Source: Tissierella sp. (GTDB lineage: Bacteria > Bacillota > Clostridia > Tissierellales > Tissierellaceae). Taken from it: a stretch of DNA of 64,000 bases. Within the stretch, counting starts at the first letter, position 1; every line of letters begins with the position of its first letter. The translations under genes were made by a program, and so were the position numbers. The notes beneath the pieces were generated by a model, which was not told where the DNA came from, searched no databases, and was given only the letters and a program-made list of their open reading frames with translations. The stretch spans positions 186,001 through 250,000 of the forward strand of contig NZ_JAVKTS010000003.1 in the NCBI RefSeq assembly GCF_031460495.1, given 5' to 3'. Of this stretch, positions 1 through 8,559 are shown piece by piece.

Positions 1-903
1 TAATTGAAGTATTAAGGCTAGATACATGGAAAAGTCAGCAATACTCATACCATGGACAACTTTGTAAATTAAAGTTCCATATAGAATTCCCTGGCTAATC
101 AGTAAAGTAAATAGTCCTAAAAATCCTAATAAAAACTCTCTATTCTTAATAAGCTTATGAAATCCTATATATCCCTTAATTTCCTTCTCATAGTTTTCTA
201 AAACTCTTTCCTTTAGATTATATAGTCGAATTTCTTTTCCAAATCCAAAATCATGAGTTGTCTCATAATAGTATCGTTTTTTTCTACTTTGATGAGCAAT
301 TTCTTTTTTCATTCCATATTCATATAAATGAACCTTTCTTTGAATCCAAAGACTTACACCAATATTTAAAAGAAGTCCCAATAAAATTAATATACTAACA
401 GATCCTATCCAAATAGAAAGTAGTATTACGGTCAAAAATACTGCAAGCACTGAATAAAGCTTATGATATACTCCTTCTACTCCGTTATTATTACTACTGG
501 TAGATTCTAATGCCCTATCATTTTCTTCATAAAATCCAGCATCCTCTACATATTTATAATCCATTCTTGATAATTTATAAAATATATCCTTTAAATAACC
601 CAATCTAAGATATGAAATCTTAGTATAGCAAATTTCCTTTACATAGGTTCTTATATATCCAATAATGCCAGTTGATAGAAAATAAGCTAAAACAATATAT
701 ATGATTATTTCTAATCTAGCCTCCTCACCTAGTACTAGCTCACCTATTAGCAGCTTAGGTAGGATAATAGAGAAGAAGGGATAAACTGTAGCTGTTAAAG
801 TATAGATAGCAAAATACAAAAATAATCTTGGATTTTGATTTGATACATTTTTTAATAGCCTTTTAATTGTTTTAAACAATGGATATTTGGTTGATGCTTC
901 CAC
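1..903 (-). CDS. ABC exporter membrane domain, cut by window edge
   Basis: An open frame of 301 codons runs off the left edge without a stop. The start is read as GTG at 903, with GAGGAG about 9 bases upstream. The visible protein has several long hydrophobic segments separated by charged loops, as in the transmembrane half of type I ABC exporters (multidrug, lipid or peptide). The ATP-binding domain would lie beyond base 1 and is not seen. The start overlaps the last 32 bases of the regulator gene at 872-2002, which suggests translational coupling, so that the regulator probably controls this exporter. Substrate unknown. Confidence 0.8.
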   Translation of the reverse strand, partial: MEASTKYPLFKTIKRLLKNVSNQNPRLFLYFAIYTLTATVYPFFSIILPKLLIGELVLGEEARLEIIIYIVLAYFLSTGIIGYIRTYVKEICYTKISYLRLGYLKDIFYKLSRMDYKYVEDAGFYEENDRALESTSSNNNGVEGVYHKLYSVLAVFLTVILLSIWIGSVSILILLGLLLNIGVSLWIQRKVHLYEYGMKKEIAHQSRKKRYYYETTHDFGFGKEIRLYNLKERVLENYEKEIKGYIGFHKLIKNREFLLGFLGLFTLLISQGILYGTLIYKVVHGMSIADFSMYLALILQL

Positions 904-2002
904 TTAAGTCCATCTCCTCTCTATTTTCACTAGCTAGATTTGTGATAATCTCTCCCAGTTCTGCTAATTTTCTTTCATTGGGCTTATAATATATCTTTTT
1001 AGCCTTCCTTTCATCTAAAATAATTGTGATTAATTCAGATTTAAGCAATATATTAACATGATGTGATATGGTAGCAGGTGTCAAATCTAATTCATCTGAT
1101 AACTCCTGAATATACATAGGTCTCTTAGCAATTCTATTTATTATATTTAATCTCGTTATATCCCCTAAAGCTTTTAAATCTGTAACTAAACCGTTACCTT
1201 GAGTTTTGTTTGTGTCTTTTAATTCACCTAATGTAAAAAAGTACATTCCTATGGAATAGGTCAATATATCGTATTTATATCTTACTGATAATCGGTTAAA
1301 AGGAAAAATAGTTAGTCTAATATTTCCTTCTACATCTTTTAGGGTTGTTAGATTTACTATTTGATCCAATATAGAGTTTAACTTTTCTAATCTTTCTATT
1401 TTATCCACATATCTTTTATAATCATCTTCAATAATAGTGTAATGTTTTTGAAAACTAGGGATCACCTCTTCAAGGAATTTTTTTATTTGTTCTACTATTT
1501 CGTATCTATTTTGGTAAAGATATATTACTCTCAATTTATTCCCATCTGATAATTTTACTTTTTCAAGAATTTCAATTGTTTGAGATAAAGATTGAATCTT
1601 AGTATCTTCATCTAAGTCTATTCCAAAATCCTCCACCATATCAAATATACATTCTCCAACTAATTCATCGACTTCTTCTTTTGACAATGATTTTTCTAAT
1701 TTTTGCTCTAATAAAATTATTAGATAATAGCCTAAATCAAAATCATATTCCCCTTCATCTTCCATCTGGAAAATCTTTTCCAATCTAGGATATTTCCTGT
1801 AAATTGGAAGAACTTCTTTCAATAATACCTTCTTGTATTCCAGATATGATGCAAATAAATCCAGCATCTCTTCTTCCTTTTTGCCAAAGCTATGATAATT
1901 CTCAATAACCTTTTTTTCACTTTCCCTTAGCATTTCATATAAAAATCCCCCTGCCTCTAATGCCAAATTAGGACTATGATTAATATTGTATTTCCTACTC
2001 AT
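872..2002 (-). CDS. ArsR-type transcriptional regulator with long N-terminal domain
   Basis: The 376-residue protein ends in a winged helix-turn-helix (about residues 277-356) of the ArsR type, including the motif ATISHHVNIL in the recognition helix region. The preceding ~270 residues are acidic, mostly helical and not recognised; they may sense a ligand or dimerise. No ArsR metal-binding cysteines are seen in the HTH domain. It is first in an operon with an ABC exporter gene that overlaps its 3' end. A perfect palindrome and an extra half-site surround its promoter (2031-2092), so autoregulation is likely. Family assignment is firm; ligand unknown. Confidence 0.85.
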   Translation of the reverse strand: MSRKYNINHSPNLALEAGGFLYEMLRESEKKVIENYHSFGKKEEEMLDLFASYLEYKKVLLKEVLPIYRKYPRLEKIFQMEDEGEYDFDLGYYLIILLEQKLEKSLSKEEVDELVGECIFDMVEDFGIDLDEDTKIQSLSQTIEILEKVKLSDGNKLRVIYLYQNRYEIVEQIKKFLEEVIPSFQKHYTIIEDDYKRYVDKIERLEKLNSILDQIVNLTTLKDVEGNIRLTIFPFNRLSVRYKYDILTYSIGMYFFTLGELKDTNKTQGNGLVTDLKALGDITRLNIINRIAKRPMYIQELSDELDLTPATISHHVNILLKSELITIILDERKAKKIYYKPNERKLAELGEIITNLASENREEMDLSGSINQISIV

Positions 2003-2030
2003 TCCATCACCCCTTCATATCTTTAATTTG

Positions 2031-2092
2031 ATTATAAAATTATATTAGATGATTGTCAACTATTATTTCCTTTCATCTAATATCTTAGATGA
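2031..2092 (-). promoter_or_regulatory. Promoter and operator of the ArsR-type regulator
   Basis: On the minus strand TTGACA (2054-2059), a 17-base spacer and TATAAT (2031-2036) form a consensus sigma-A promoter. Upstream is a perfect inverted repeat, TCATCTAA-4-TTAGATGA (2073-2092). A further copy of the half-site TTAGATGA (2045-2052) lies inside the promoter spacer. This arrangement suits a dimeric repressor. Confidence 0.8.
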
Positions 2093-2112
2093 TTATAATA
2101 TTGTACAAAATG

Positions 2113-2152
2113 AAAACTGCCCTAAGAGAGATTATCTCTATATGGCAGTTTT
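2113..2152 (-). terminator. Hairpin terminator after the metallopeptidase gene
   Basis: AAAACTGCC (2113-2121) pairs perfectly with GGCAGTTTT (2144-2152). The arms enclose a second small hairpin. It follows the gene ending at 2176. Confidence 0.75.
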
Positions 2153-2175
2153 ATGTGTAATTATTAACTATATTG

Positions 2176-3291
2176 CTAATGCGCTTGCTCCATATCATCA
2201 ACAATTTTCTTCAAATAATATTCTATAACATGGTTGCTAGTTCCCTTTTCTAATTTAACTACTAAGGGTCCCTTTAAGAATATTTTTTTATTCTCTACTT
2301 TGTCTTCTAGGAAAATACAATGACTACACAAAATCTTATCCTTATGTTTAATCATATTCATAGGATCATAGCCACAAATATAAAAATCACCCTTATATTT
2401 TTCAAAGGATTGATTAAAGAAATCTTCAAATTTCTTTTCTGTTTCCTTCTTATATTCTATATAATACCTTTCTAGCTCTAAGTTTTTTATATCATCTATC
2501 TTTATTGAACTATATCCTACCTTATCTGCCACCTCTTCAAATATATGCTGATGCTGGCCATGTATTTCATGTGTAAAAGATATATCTAAATCTTCCAAAA
2601 GGAGTAAAAATAAAGTTCCACTATAATAGCAGCTCCTTCTAATATCAAATATTTTGGATATATCCTTTGAAAGAATTCTTTTATATCTTTCTATTCTCTT
2701 TTCATAGACTTCTTTAGATATCTGTCTAAGAGCCTTAGCTCCACAATACTCAGCACTACCTTCAACTGTTTCAATTGCAAATTCATACTTTATAATATCT
2801 CCATAATTTTGTAACCTGAAGATTCTAAGTCCAATAATTTCTTTTAACATATCATACTTTAAATTTCTATCATTACTACTAAGAGCTTCAACCAATAGCA
2901 TGTTTTCTCTATACTTAATTTCATAGTTTTTTAAGTCCATGGGATAATCTAATCCTTTTAAATCATTGGGAAAGCGTGATTCATTATTTAAAAATTGATA
3001 TGAGTGAAACATTTCATGTACTATATTGGAAGCCAGTTCTTCTATATTCTCTTGACTGGTGTCCTCAATATACCAGATGGCTAATTTATCTCCATTGTAA
3101 TCAATACTTGTATTACCTAAAAATCTTTCATCATGAGATATCACATCATCCTTTAAAAAGACCTTTGATTTATTATAAATTGCAAACTCTGTTCTAGAAA
3201 ATCCTGACCATATATCATTGAAATTTACCTTATCTAGTTCCACTTCTATATCACTATATAGTTTTCTCATTTCACAATCCATTTCTTTCAT
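2176..3291 (-). CDS. Predicted zinc metallopeptidase, unknown family
   Basis: This 371-residue protein has no recognised full-length family. It contains HEMFH at residues 92-96 and EGSAEY at about 177-182. HExxH followed about 80 residues later by EGxAEY is the zinc-ligand pattern of gluzincin-type peptidases, so H92, H96 and E177 are the proposed ligands and E93 the catalytic base. No signal peptide or membrane segment is seen, suggesting a cytoplasmic enzyme. GGGGAT lies about 9 bases before the ATG. It follows a small HTH gene by about 30 bases and probably shares its promoter. Substrate unknown. Confidence 0.6.
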   Translation of the reverse strand: MKEMDCEMRKLYSDIEVELDKVNFNDIWSGFSRTEFAIYNKSKVFLKDDVISHDERFLGNTSIDYNGDKLAIWYIEDTSQENIEELASNIVHEMFHSYQFLNNESRFPNDLKGLDYPMDLKNYEIKYRENMLLVEALSSNDRNLKYDMLKEIIGLRIFRLQNYGDIIKYEFAIETVEGSAEYCGAKALRQISKEVYEKRIERYKRILSKDISKIFDIRRSCYYSGTLFLLLLEDLDISFTHEIHGQHQHIFEEVADKVGYSSIKIDDIKNLELERYYIEYKKETEKKFEDFFNQSFEKYKGDFYICGYDPMNMIKHKDKILCSHCIFLEDKVENKKIFLKGPLVVKLEKGTSNHVIEYYLKKIVDDMEQAH

Positions 3292-3321
3292 CCAAAATGC
3301 ATCCCCTTTTCATATAGATTA

Positions 3322-3783
3322 TTATAGTTTTGCTGTGGCTAAAATATCTAAAATCTCTTGAACTCCCTCAACTTCTCCCGTTATAATAAACCTTGCCTTT
3401 TTGTACTCCTCTTGAAATTGAAAAGAATAAGTTATATGACCTGTCTTTTTTCGAAGATTAACAACTTCTAATAGCTTTTTACTCAGATCTTCTATTTTGT
3501 CATAGCTTTCGCATGGATAGTCAATGATAGAGCATATATTAATATCTTTAGCTTCCTTATTTTTAATAAAATCAATTACAATTTGGTTTTTTGCTTCATC
3601 TACTGAATTAGAAAAATCTTTATCATTAAAAAGTTCACTTATATTTTCTTCTGTAAATCTCCACTGTACTCCGATTTTCTTCCCTTTGAGTTTCCCATCC
3701 TTAAGGTAATTTCGTATAGTTCTAGAAGTTAAGCCTGTCATCTTTGCAATATCCTCAACAGTATATAATTTTTCAAACTCCAT
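3322..3783 (-). CDS. Small MerR/excisionase-type HTH protein
   Basis: Residues ~3-50 form a helix-turn-helix of the MerR/excisionase type (SRTIRNYLKDGKL ... WRF), with an unrecognised ~100-residue C-terminal part. The ATG at 3783 is chosen because AAAGGGGG lies just upstream; an upstream in-frame ATG at 3801 has no such site and would lie within the promoter repeat region. It is first in an apparent two-gene operon with a predicted metallopeptidase, a layout like repressor/antirepressor-protease pairs, but homology to ImmR/ImmA was not established. Four decamer repeats in its promoter may be its binding sites. Confidence 0.75.
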   Translation of the reverse strand: MEFEKLYTVEDIAKMTGLTSRTIRNYLKDGKLKGKKIGVQWRFTEENISELFNDKDFSNSVDEAKNQIVIDFIKNKEAKDINICSIIDYPCESYDKIEDLSKKLLEVVNLRKKTGHITYSFQFQEEYKKARFIITGEVEGVQEILDILATAKL

Positions 3784-3800
3784 ATCATATCCCCCTTTCA

Positions 3801-3842
3801 TTCATCTGTTTTCATTTTATTTCATATGTTTTCATATGTCAA
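3801..3842 (-). promoter_or_regulatory. Promoter embedded in four 10-bp tandem repeats
   Basis: Read on the plus strand, 3801-3840 is four consecutive decamers: TTCATCTGTT, TTCATTTTAT, TTCATATGTT and TTCATATGTC. The minus-strand promoter TTGACA (3837-3842), 17-base spacer and TAAAAT (3814-3819) is built from the same bases. Repeats one helical turn apart place identical faces on one side of the DNA. Confidence 0.7.
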
Positions 3843-3880
3843 TATAGAAATAAAGATAATAAAGAATTTGAAAGTTTCTC

Positions 3881-3909
3881 TTGACATTCTTCTGTTAAGG
3901 TATTATGAT
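3881..3909 (+). promoter_or_regulatory. Promoter of the T-box/ABC importer operon
   Basis: TTGACA (3881-3886) and TATGAT (3904-3909) are 17 bases apart, so transcription should begin near 3916, just before T-box stem I. Confidence 0.8.
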
Positions 3910-3915
3910 AATCTT

Positions 3916-4207
3916 TAATATTTAAAAATGCTTTGATGGAGAGAAAAATATCATTGATTATTCAAAGAGAGTTGGGAAGGGTGAGAACCAACAATAACAA
4001 GATATATAATATACACTCCTAAGCAGATTCGTTCAACGCTTCGGCAAGTAGACGAATCCGAAAGCCCATCGTTACAAGGGATAAGACTGTTAGGTCTGAT
4101 TGAGTGATGACTTCTTGTCATAATTAGGGTGGTACCACGGATATATAATCTTTCGTCCCTATAAGTATAGCTAATGCTGTATTTATAGGGGGGGAAGATT
4201 TTTTTTA
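3916..4207 (+). ncRNA. T-box riboswitch, probably tyrosine-specific
   Basis: The T-box sequence AGGGTGGTACCACGG is at 4126-4140. A terminator stem pairs 4157-4171 with 4176-4190 and is followed by a T run at 4199-4206. Stem I can be drawn with GGAG (3938-3941) pairing CTCC (4016-4019) and ATATC (3948-3952) pairing GATAT (4001-4005). In the specifier loop the best-placed triplet is TAC (4012-4014), followed by A and then the closing helix, which would read tRNA-Tyr. No TGG triplet is in that position. Uncharged tRNA would favour antitermination and expression of the downstream importer. The T-box call is firm; the specifier is inferred by hand. Confidence 0.93.
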
Positions 4208-4388
4208 TGAACTAACACAACGAAACGAAGTTGAGTTGTTGTAAGTCAAACGCAATGAGCACCAAATCTATACGACCGATAGGAGTAAATAGATTTGAGT
4301 TGCGAAACTGTGGAAAATAACCTACTTATATAAATCCTTTAAACTGAGCTAACATTCCATCCAACAAAAATCTTAAGGAGGATAAAAA
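4208..4388 (+). other. 181-base leader between T-box terminator and first gene
   Basis: No coding region is seen. A hairpin is possible, with GCAA...AAATCTAT (near 4251-4272) pairing ATAGATTT...TTGC (near 4291-4306). The ribosome binding site AAGGAGG sits just before the ATG at 4389. T-box terminators are usually closer to the gene, so this insert is unexplained. Confidence 0.5.
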
Positions 4389-5375
4389 ATGAAAAATTTC
4401 AAAGTCACCAAATTAATATCATTATTACTAATAAGTTCAATCACATTAACAGGTTGCACAGGTGCCAAAGAATCAAACGCCAATCCTAGCGAAACAAAGT
4501 TTAAAATTGGAATTAGCCAATTAGCAGACCATCCTGCATTGGATGATGCTCGACTTGGGTTTGAAGATGGACTAAAAGAACTTGGTGTAAATGCAGAAAT
4601 AATATACCAAAATGCACAGGGAGATATACCAACTTCCCTAACCATTGCTCAAAAGCTTACAAAGGATAAGGTTGATTTAATATATGCCATTGCAACACCA
4701 GCAGCACAGTCGGCCAAGCAGACTACATCAGATATACCAATAATTTTTAGTGCAGTAACTGATCCCGTAATTGCAGAGCTAGTAAATTCAATGGAAAAAC
4801 CAGGTAGGAATGTAACCGGTACATCAGATGCAAGTCCAATGGATAGACAATTACAATTATTCAAAGATATTGATAACACTATCATAAAAATTGGAGTCAT
4901 CTTTAATACAGGCGAATCGAATTCACAAATTCAAGTTGAAATGGCAAAAGAATTAGCTACTGGACTAGGTTTAGAAATAATTGAAGTAGGAGTATCTACT
5001 ATAAACGATATACCACAAGCTGTAGATTCTATAATTAAGAAAGTAGATGGAATATATACGATTACAGATAATATGGTGGCTTCTGCAATAAATATAGTAT
5101 CTGAAAAGGCCATAGCCAATAATCTAATTACAGTAGGTGCAGAAGATTCCCATGTAAAAGGTGGAATCCTAGTAACTGATGGCCTTAGCTACTATGAATT
5201 AGGAAAGCAATCAGCTAAAATGGCAAAAGAAATATTAGTAGATGGTAAATCCCCTTCAGATATACCTTCAGAGACTTCTACCAATACTAAAAAGGTTTAC
5301 AATGAAAATACATTAAAAGCTTTAAATATTGACATAAATAACAAAGCATTTAAAGGTGCAGCAAAATCTGATTAA
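4389..5375 (+). CDS. ABC importer substrate-binding lipoprotein (TrpX/COG2984 type)
   Basis: This 328-residue protein starts with a lipoprotein signal peptide; the lipobox LTGC ends at Cys23. The rest matches the periplasmic-binding fold of the ABC substrate-binding family that includes streptococcal TrpX. It would be anchored outside the membrane and deliver substrate to the permease encoded next, 18 bases downstream. The T-box leader indicates an aromatic amino acid, with tyrosine favoured by the specifier reading. Substrate identity is inferred, not seen in the protein. Confidence 0.88.
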   Translation: MKNFKVTKLISLLLISSITLTGCTGAKESNANPSETKFKIGISQLADHPALDDARLGFEDGLKELGVNAEIIYQNAQGDIPTSLTIAQKLTKDKVDLIYAIATPAAQSAKQTTSDIPIIFSAVTDPVIAELVNSMEKPGRNVTGTSDASPMDRQLQLFKDIDNTIIKIGVIFNTGESNSQIQVEMAKELATGLGLEIIEVGVSTINDIPQAVDSIIKKVDGIYTITDNMVASAINIVSEKAIANNLITVGAEDSHVKGGILVTDGLSYYELGKQSAKMAKEILVDGKSPSDIPSETSTNTKKVYNENTLKALNIDINNKAFKGAAKSD

Positions 5376-5393
5376 AAACTGGAGTGATATACA

Positions 5394-6293
5394 ATGAGTT
5401 CATTAATGGTTACATCCTTAGAGCAAGGACTGATATTTGCAGTTTTAGCTATGGGAATATTTTTAACTTACAAAATATTAGATATAGCGGATCTTTCAGT
5501 AGAAGGAACCTTTCCTTTTGGAGCTTTTATATTTGCTAAGTTTATTTCAATGGGAGTTAACCCAATAATAAGTACTTTAATGGCTTTCTTCTTTGGAACT
5601 TTGGCAGGATTACTTACTGCTACACTCTTTACAAATTTGAGAATAAAACCACTATTGGCCGGGATATTAACTATGACCATATTATATTCTGTAAATCTAA
5701 AAATAAATGGAAAATCTAATATGCCCCTTTTCAGTTATGGCTCAATATTCGATTTAGGCTCAACTTTAGTAGTATTAGTTGTCATTGTATTGTTGGTAAA
5801 AATAATCTTAGATCAATTTCTAAAAACAGAAACAGGTTATTTGTTAATAGCAACAGGAGATAACGAATCCCTAGTAAGATCTCTGGGAGAAAATAGCAAT
5901 AAATACAAGACAATAGGACTAATGATAGCCAACGGATTAGTAGCTCTTAGTGGGGCATTGATGGCTCAATTCCAAGGCTTTGCAGATATAACAATGGGTA
6001 GCTCTATTATAGTTGTAGCCCTTGCCTCAATAATAATAGGAGATACTATAAAAAAGAATTCAAATAAACTCAAGAATACAACAAGAGCAATATTAGGAGC
6101 AATAATATACAAGATTATTGGTGGAATTGCCATAGACCTTGGATTAAACCCCAATGACCTTAGAGCAATAAATGCAATAATCGTAATAATATTCATATCC
6201 TATAATAATTTTGCAGTAGATATCTTTGGGTTATTCAAAAATAAGGGAGGGGAAAAAGATGTTAAAAATAGCAAATCTATCAAAGAGTTTTAA
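5394..6293 (+). CDS. ABC importer permease (TrpY/COG4120 type)
   Basis: This 299-residue membrane protein has about eight hydrophobic segments and resembles the branched-chain/ribose-type permeases used with COG2984 binding proteins. GGAGTGAT precedes the ATG. Its last 35 bases overlap the ATPase gene start at 6259, so the three transporter genes form one operon under the upstream T-box. A homodimer is expected for this transporter class. Confidence 0.88.
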   Translation: MSSLMVTSLEQGLIFAVLAMGIFLTYKILDIADLSVEGTFPFGAFIFAKFISMGVNPIISTLMAFFFGTLAGLLTATLFTNLRIKPLLAGILTMTILYSVNLKINGKSNMPLFSYGSIFDLGSTLVVLVVIVLLVKIILDQFLKTETGYLLIATGDNESLVRSLGENSNKYKTIGLMIANGLVALSGALMAQFQGFADITMGSSIIVVALASIIIGDTIKKNSNKLKNTTRAILGAIIYKIIGGIAIDLGLNPNDLRAINAIIVIIFISYNNFAVDIFGLFKNKGGEKDVKNSKSIKEF

Positions 6294-7023
6294 TAAAAAT
6301 ACGGACAACGAAATAGACATCTTTAGCAATTTCAATTTAGAAATAGAAGAAAATAAATGCACAGCAATTATTGGTTCAAATGGCTGTGGGAAGTCTACAC
6401 TCCTAAATATAATAGGTGGTAGTATATTAGCAGACCAAGGAAAGATTGCCATAGATGGAAAAGATATTTCAATGCTAAGAGAAGAAGAAAGGTCCATTCA
6501 CATAGGTAGGGTACATCAAGATCCGTCTATGGGAGTATCCCCTTCATTAACCATATTGGAAAATATGTCCTTGGCAGATAAAAAGGGTGAAAAATTCACC
6601 TTAAGAAAGCTTGTAAAAAAGAATAATATTGATAAGTATGTAGAGCTATTAAAAGATTTGGACTTAGGCCTTGAAAACAAATTAAATACTAAGGTAAAAT
6701 TTTTATCTGGTGGACAAAGACAATCTCTTTCTCTGATAATGGCTGCTATGAAACATCCTAACTTGTTGTTACTTGATGAGCACACAGCAGCTTTAGACCC
6801 AAAGACTTCTCATGTTATAATGAGAAAAACAAAAGAATTAATAGACAAATATTCAATAACAACCATAATGATATCCCACAACATGAGAGATGCCATCGAA
6901 TATTCAGATAGGATAATAATGCTGGATAAGGGGCAAATAGTATTAGATAAACCAAGTAAAAATGTAACAGAAACAGAATTAGTCCAAATCTATAAGGAAA
7001 AGTTTGTACAAATAGTAGCATAA
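6259..7023 (+). CDS. ABC importer ATP-binding protein (TrpZ/COG1101 type)
   Basis: This 254-residue ATPase has Walker A GSNGCGKST, signature LSGGQRQ and Walker B LLLLDEH, the last with histidine after the catalytic-region glutamate. The ATG at 6259 is chosen because AAGGGAGGGG lies 7-8 bases before it; longer in-frame starts would run further into the permease gene. It powers the importer encoded immediately upstream. All nucleotide-binding motifs appear intact. Confidence 0.9.
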   Translation: MLKIANLSKSFNKNTDNEIDIFSNFNLEIEENKCTAIIGSNGCGKSTLLNIIGGSILADQGKIAIDGKDISMLREEERSIHIGRVHQDPSMGVSPSLTILENMSLADKKGEKFTLRKLVKKNNIDKYVELLKDLDLGLENKLNTKVKFLSGGQRQSLSLIMAAMKHPNLLLLDEHTAALDPKTSHVIMRKTKELIDKYSITTIMISHNMRDAIEYSDRIIMLDKGQIVLDKPSKNVTETELVQIYKEKFVQIVA

Positions 7024-7027
7024 AATA

Positions 7028-7058
7028 AATCTGAGGTCAATTGGAATGGCCTCAGATT
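7028..7058. terminator. Shared terminator between the importer operon and nadE
   Basis: AATCTGAGG (7028-7036) pairs perfectly with CCTCAGATT (7050-7058). It lies between convergent genes ending at 7023 and 7062. Confidence 0.7.
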
Positions 7059-7061
7059 ATA

Positions 7062-7856
7062 TCATTTATAGATATTTGCAATGTCTTGTGCTTTAATAGG
7101 CAAGGCAGCATTAAACATAGGAATAGGTAAAAACTTATGACGACTATATTTATGCATACTATCAATCTTCTCTTTTATATCTTCATCTTCACATATTCCT
7201 TCTCTAATATAATTATTTAAGACTTCATAAGAAAACCCAAATACTTCTTCATCCACTTTCCCTGTAAGTCCATCACTTGGTTTCTTTATAATAAATTTAG
7301 AAGGTATCTCAAGAAACTCTCCAACTTGTATAACTTCATCAGATGTTAGCATTCCCAGCGGAGAGAAAGCTCCTGCTGTATCTCCATATATGGTAGCATA
7401 GCCAATCCAATCTTCGGAAATATTGCTAGTATTTATGACCCTACTCTTATCTATAGACTGAGAAATAGCATAGAGTAAAGTCATTCTAACTCTTGGTGGA
7501 AGATTTAGTTTAGTTTGCTTTGAAACATCTGGAATCAACCCCTTATCAATATCTTTCAAAGCATGTAAAAAAGATTTTGTCATTTCTTCAATATTTACTT
7601 CTATACTTTCAATCTCCAAAACCTTGCAAATCTCTTTAGAATCAGAAATATCATGTTGGATTCCATCAGGCATAAGAACACCTATAACATTTTCCTTTCC
7701 CAAAGCTCTAACGCAAAGAGCAGCTACTACAGAACTATCCTTTCCTCCAGAGATCCCGATAACAGCCTTATCTCCACCATTTTTCACCATACTGTCTTTT
7801 ATCCATTGAATTAAATCATTAGTTAAATTTTTTAAAGCTTCACTTGATAATTTCAT
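7062..7856 (-). CDS. nadE: NAD+ synthetase, ammonia-dependent
   Basis: This 264-residue enzyme carries the ATP pyrophosphatase loop SGGKDSS (residues 36-42) and the family segment around NTSNISEDWIGYATIYGD. It would convert deamido-NAD, ATP and ammonia to NAD. It lacks the N-terminal nitrilase-like glutaminase domain of the longer form, so it should use free ammonia. AAGGAGAG precedes the ATG. The upstream hydrolase gene overlaps it by 17 bases, which supports a joint role in the last steps of NAD salvage. Confidence 0.95.
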   Translation of the reverse strand: MKLSSEALKNLTNDLIQWIKDSMVKNGGDKAVIGISGGKDSSVVAALCVRALGKENVIGVLMPDGIQHDISDSKEICKVLEIESIEVNIEEMTKSFLHALKDIDKGLIPDVSKQTKLNLPPRVRMTLLYAISQSIDKSRVINTSNISEDWIGYATIYGDTAGAFSPLGMLTSDEVIQVGEFLEIPSKFIIKKPSDGLTGKVDEEVFGFSYEVLNNYIREGICEDEDIKEKIDSMHKYSRHKFLPIPMFNAALPIKAQDIANIYK

Positions 7857-8439
7857 CCTTTTCTCTCCTTATTTCCATTCCTAAAGCTTCCATTATTTTT
7901 AATGCTCTTTTATGATCCTTTTCATTTTTGCTCATACAAAGTGATTCATGTATAACAATATTTGCCTGAGGGAAAGCACTTTGGAGACAAATGGCATTTG
8001 CAAGAACACAAATATGAGTCTCTATCCCTACAAACTCAATTTCTTCAATAATATGATTTTGCTCCTTAAACCTTCTTTGAATTTCAAATAAAGTTTCAGG
8101 GGGAATAGCATAATATGATTTCTTAACCTTTTCATGTTTATCCAAATAAGATTTTAAAAGTTTATATGGCTCACAACTCCATTTTTCTTCTTTATCTGAT
8201 TTCATTTCTTGAATTTCTATGCTTTCTATATCATTAATGAGATTCTGTTCACTATTTTCACCTTTAAAGTTATTTTTTTCAATAGGAATATCTACAGTAT
8301 GAAATATATATTCCCCTTTTTCCTCAGTTTTTTTTATCTTATCTATGATTCCATCTACCATCTTTTCAGAATCCTTTATATATCTTTCTCCTTTATCCTT
8401 ATCTATATAAGAGTTTTGCATATCTATAATAAATAACAC
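7840..8439 (-). CDS. Isochorismatase-family hydrolase, nicotinamidase-like
   Basis: This 199-residue protein starts at GTG 8439 after AGGTGGTGG. It has the cysteine-hydrolase signature: Asp6 in IDMQNSY, a lysine near residue 106, and Cys144 in THICVLAN, which would be the nucleophile. The family includes nicotinamidases, which turn nicotinamide into nicotinate. The 17-base overlap with nadE makes NAD salvage the best guess. The protein alone does not exclude another amide substrate. Confidence 0.8.
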   Translation of the reverse strand: MLFIIDMQNSYIDKDKGERYIKDSEKMVDGIIDKIKKTEEKGEYIFHTVDIPIEKNNFKGENSEQNLINDIESIEIQEMKSDKEEKWSCEPYKLLKSYLDKHEKVKKSYYAIPPETLFEIQRRFKEQNHIIEEIEFVGIETHICVLANAICLQSAFPQANIVIHESLCMSKNEKDHKRALKIMEALGMEIRREKDEIIK

Positions 8440-8559
8440 ATTCCACCACCTATTAAGAATAATTAAGTATAGAATGTATTATGCCCATTAGTAATCAATT
8501 ATAAATGATTAATCCTAAGAAAATAGATTGCTTGAATACTTTCTTAGGATTAATGTAAA

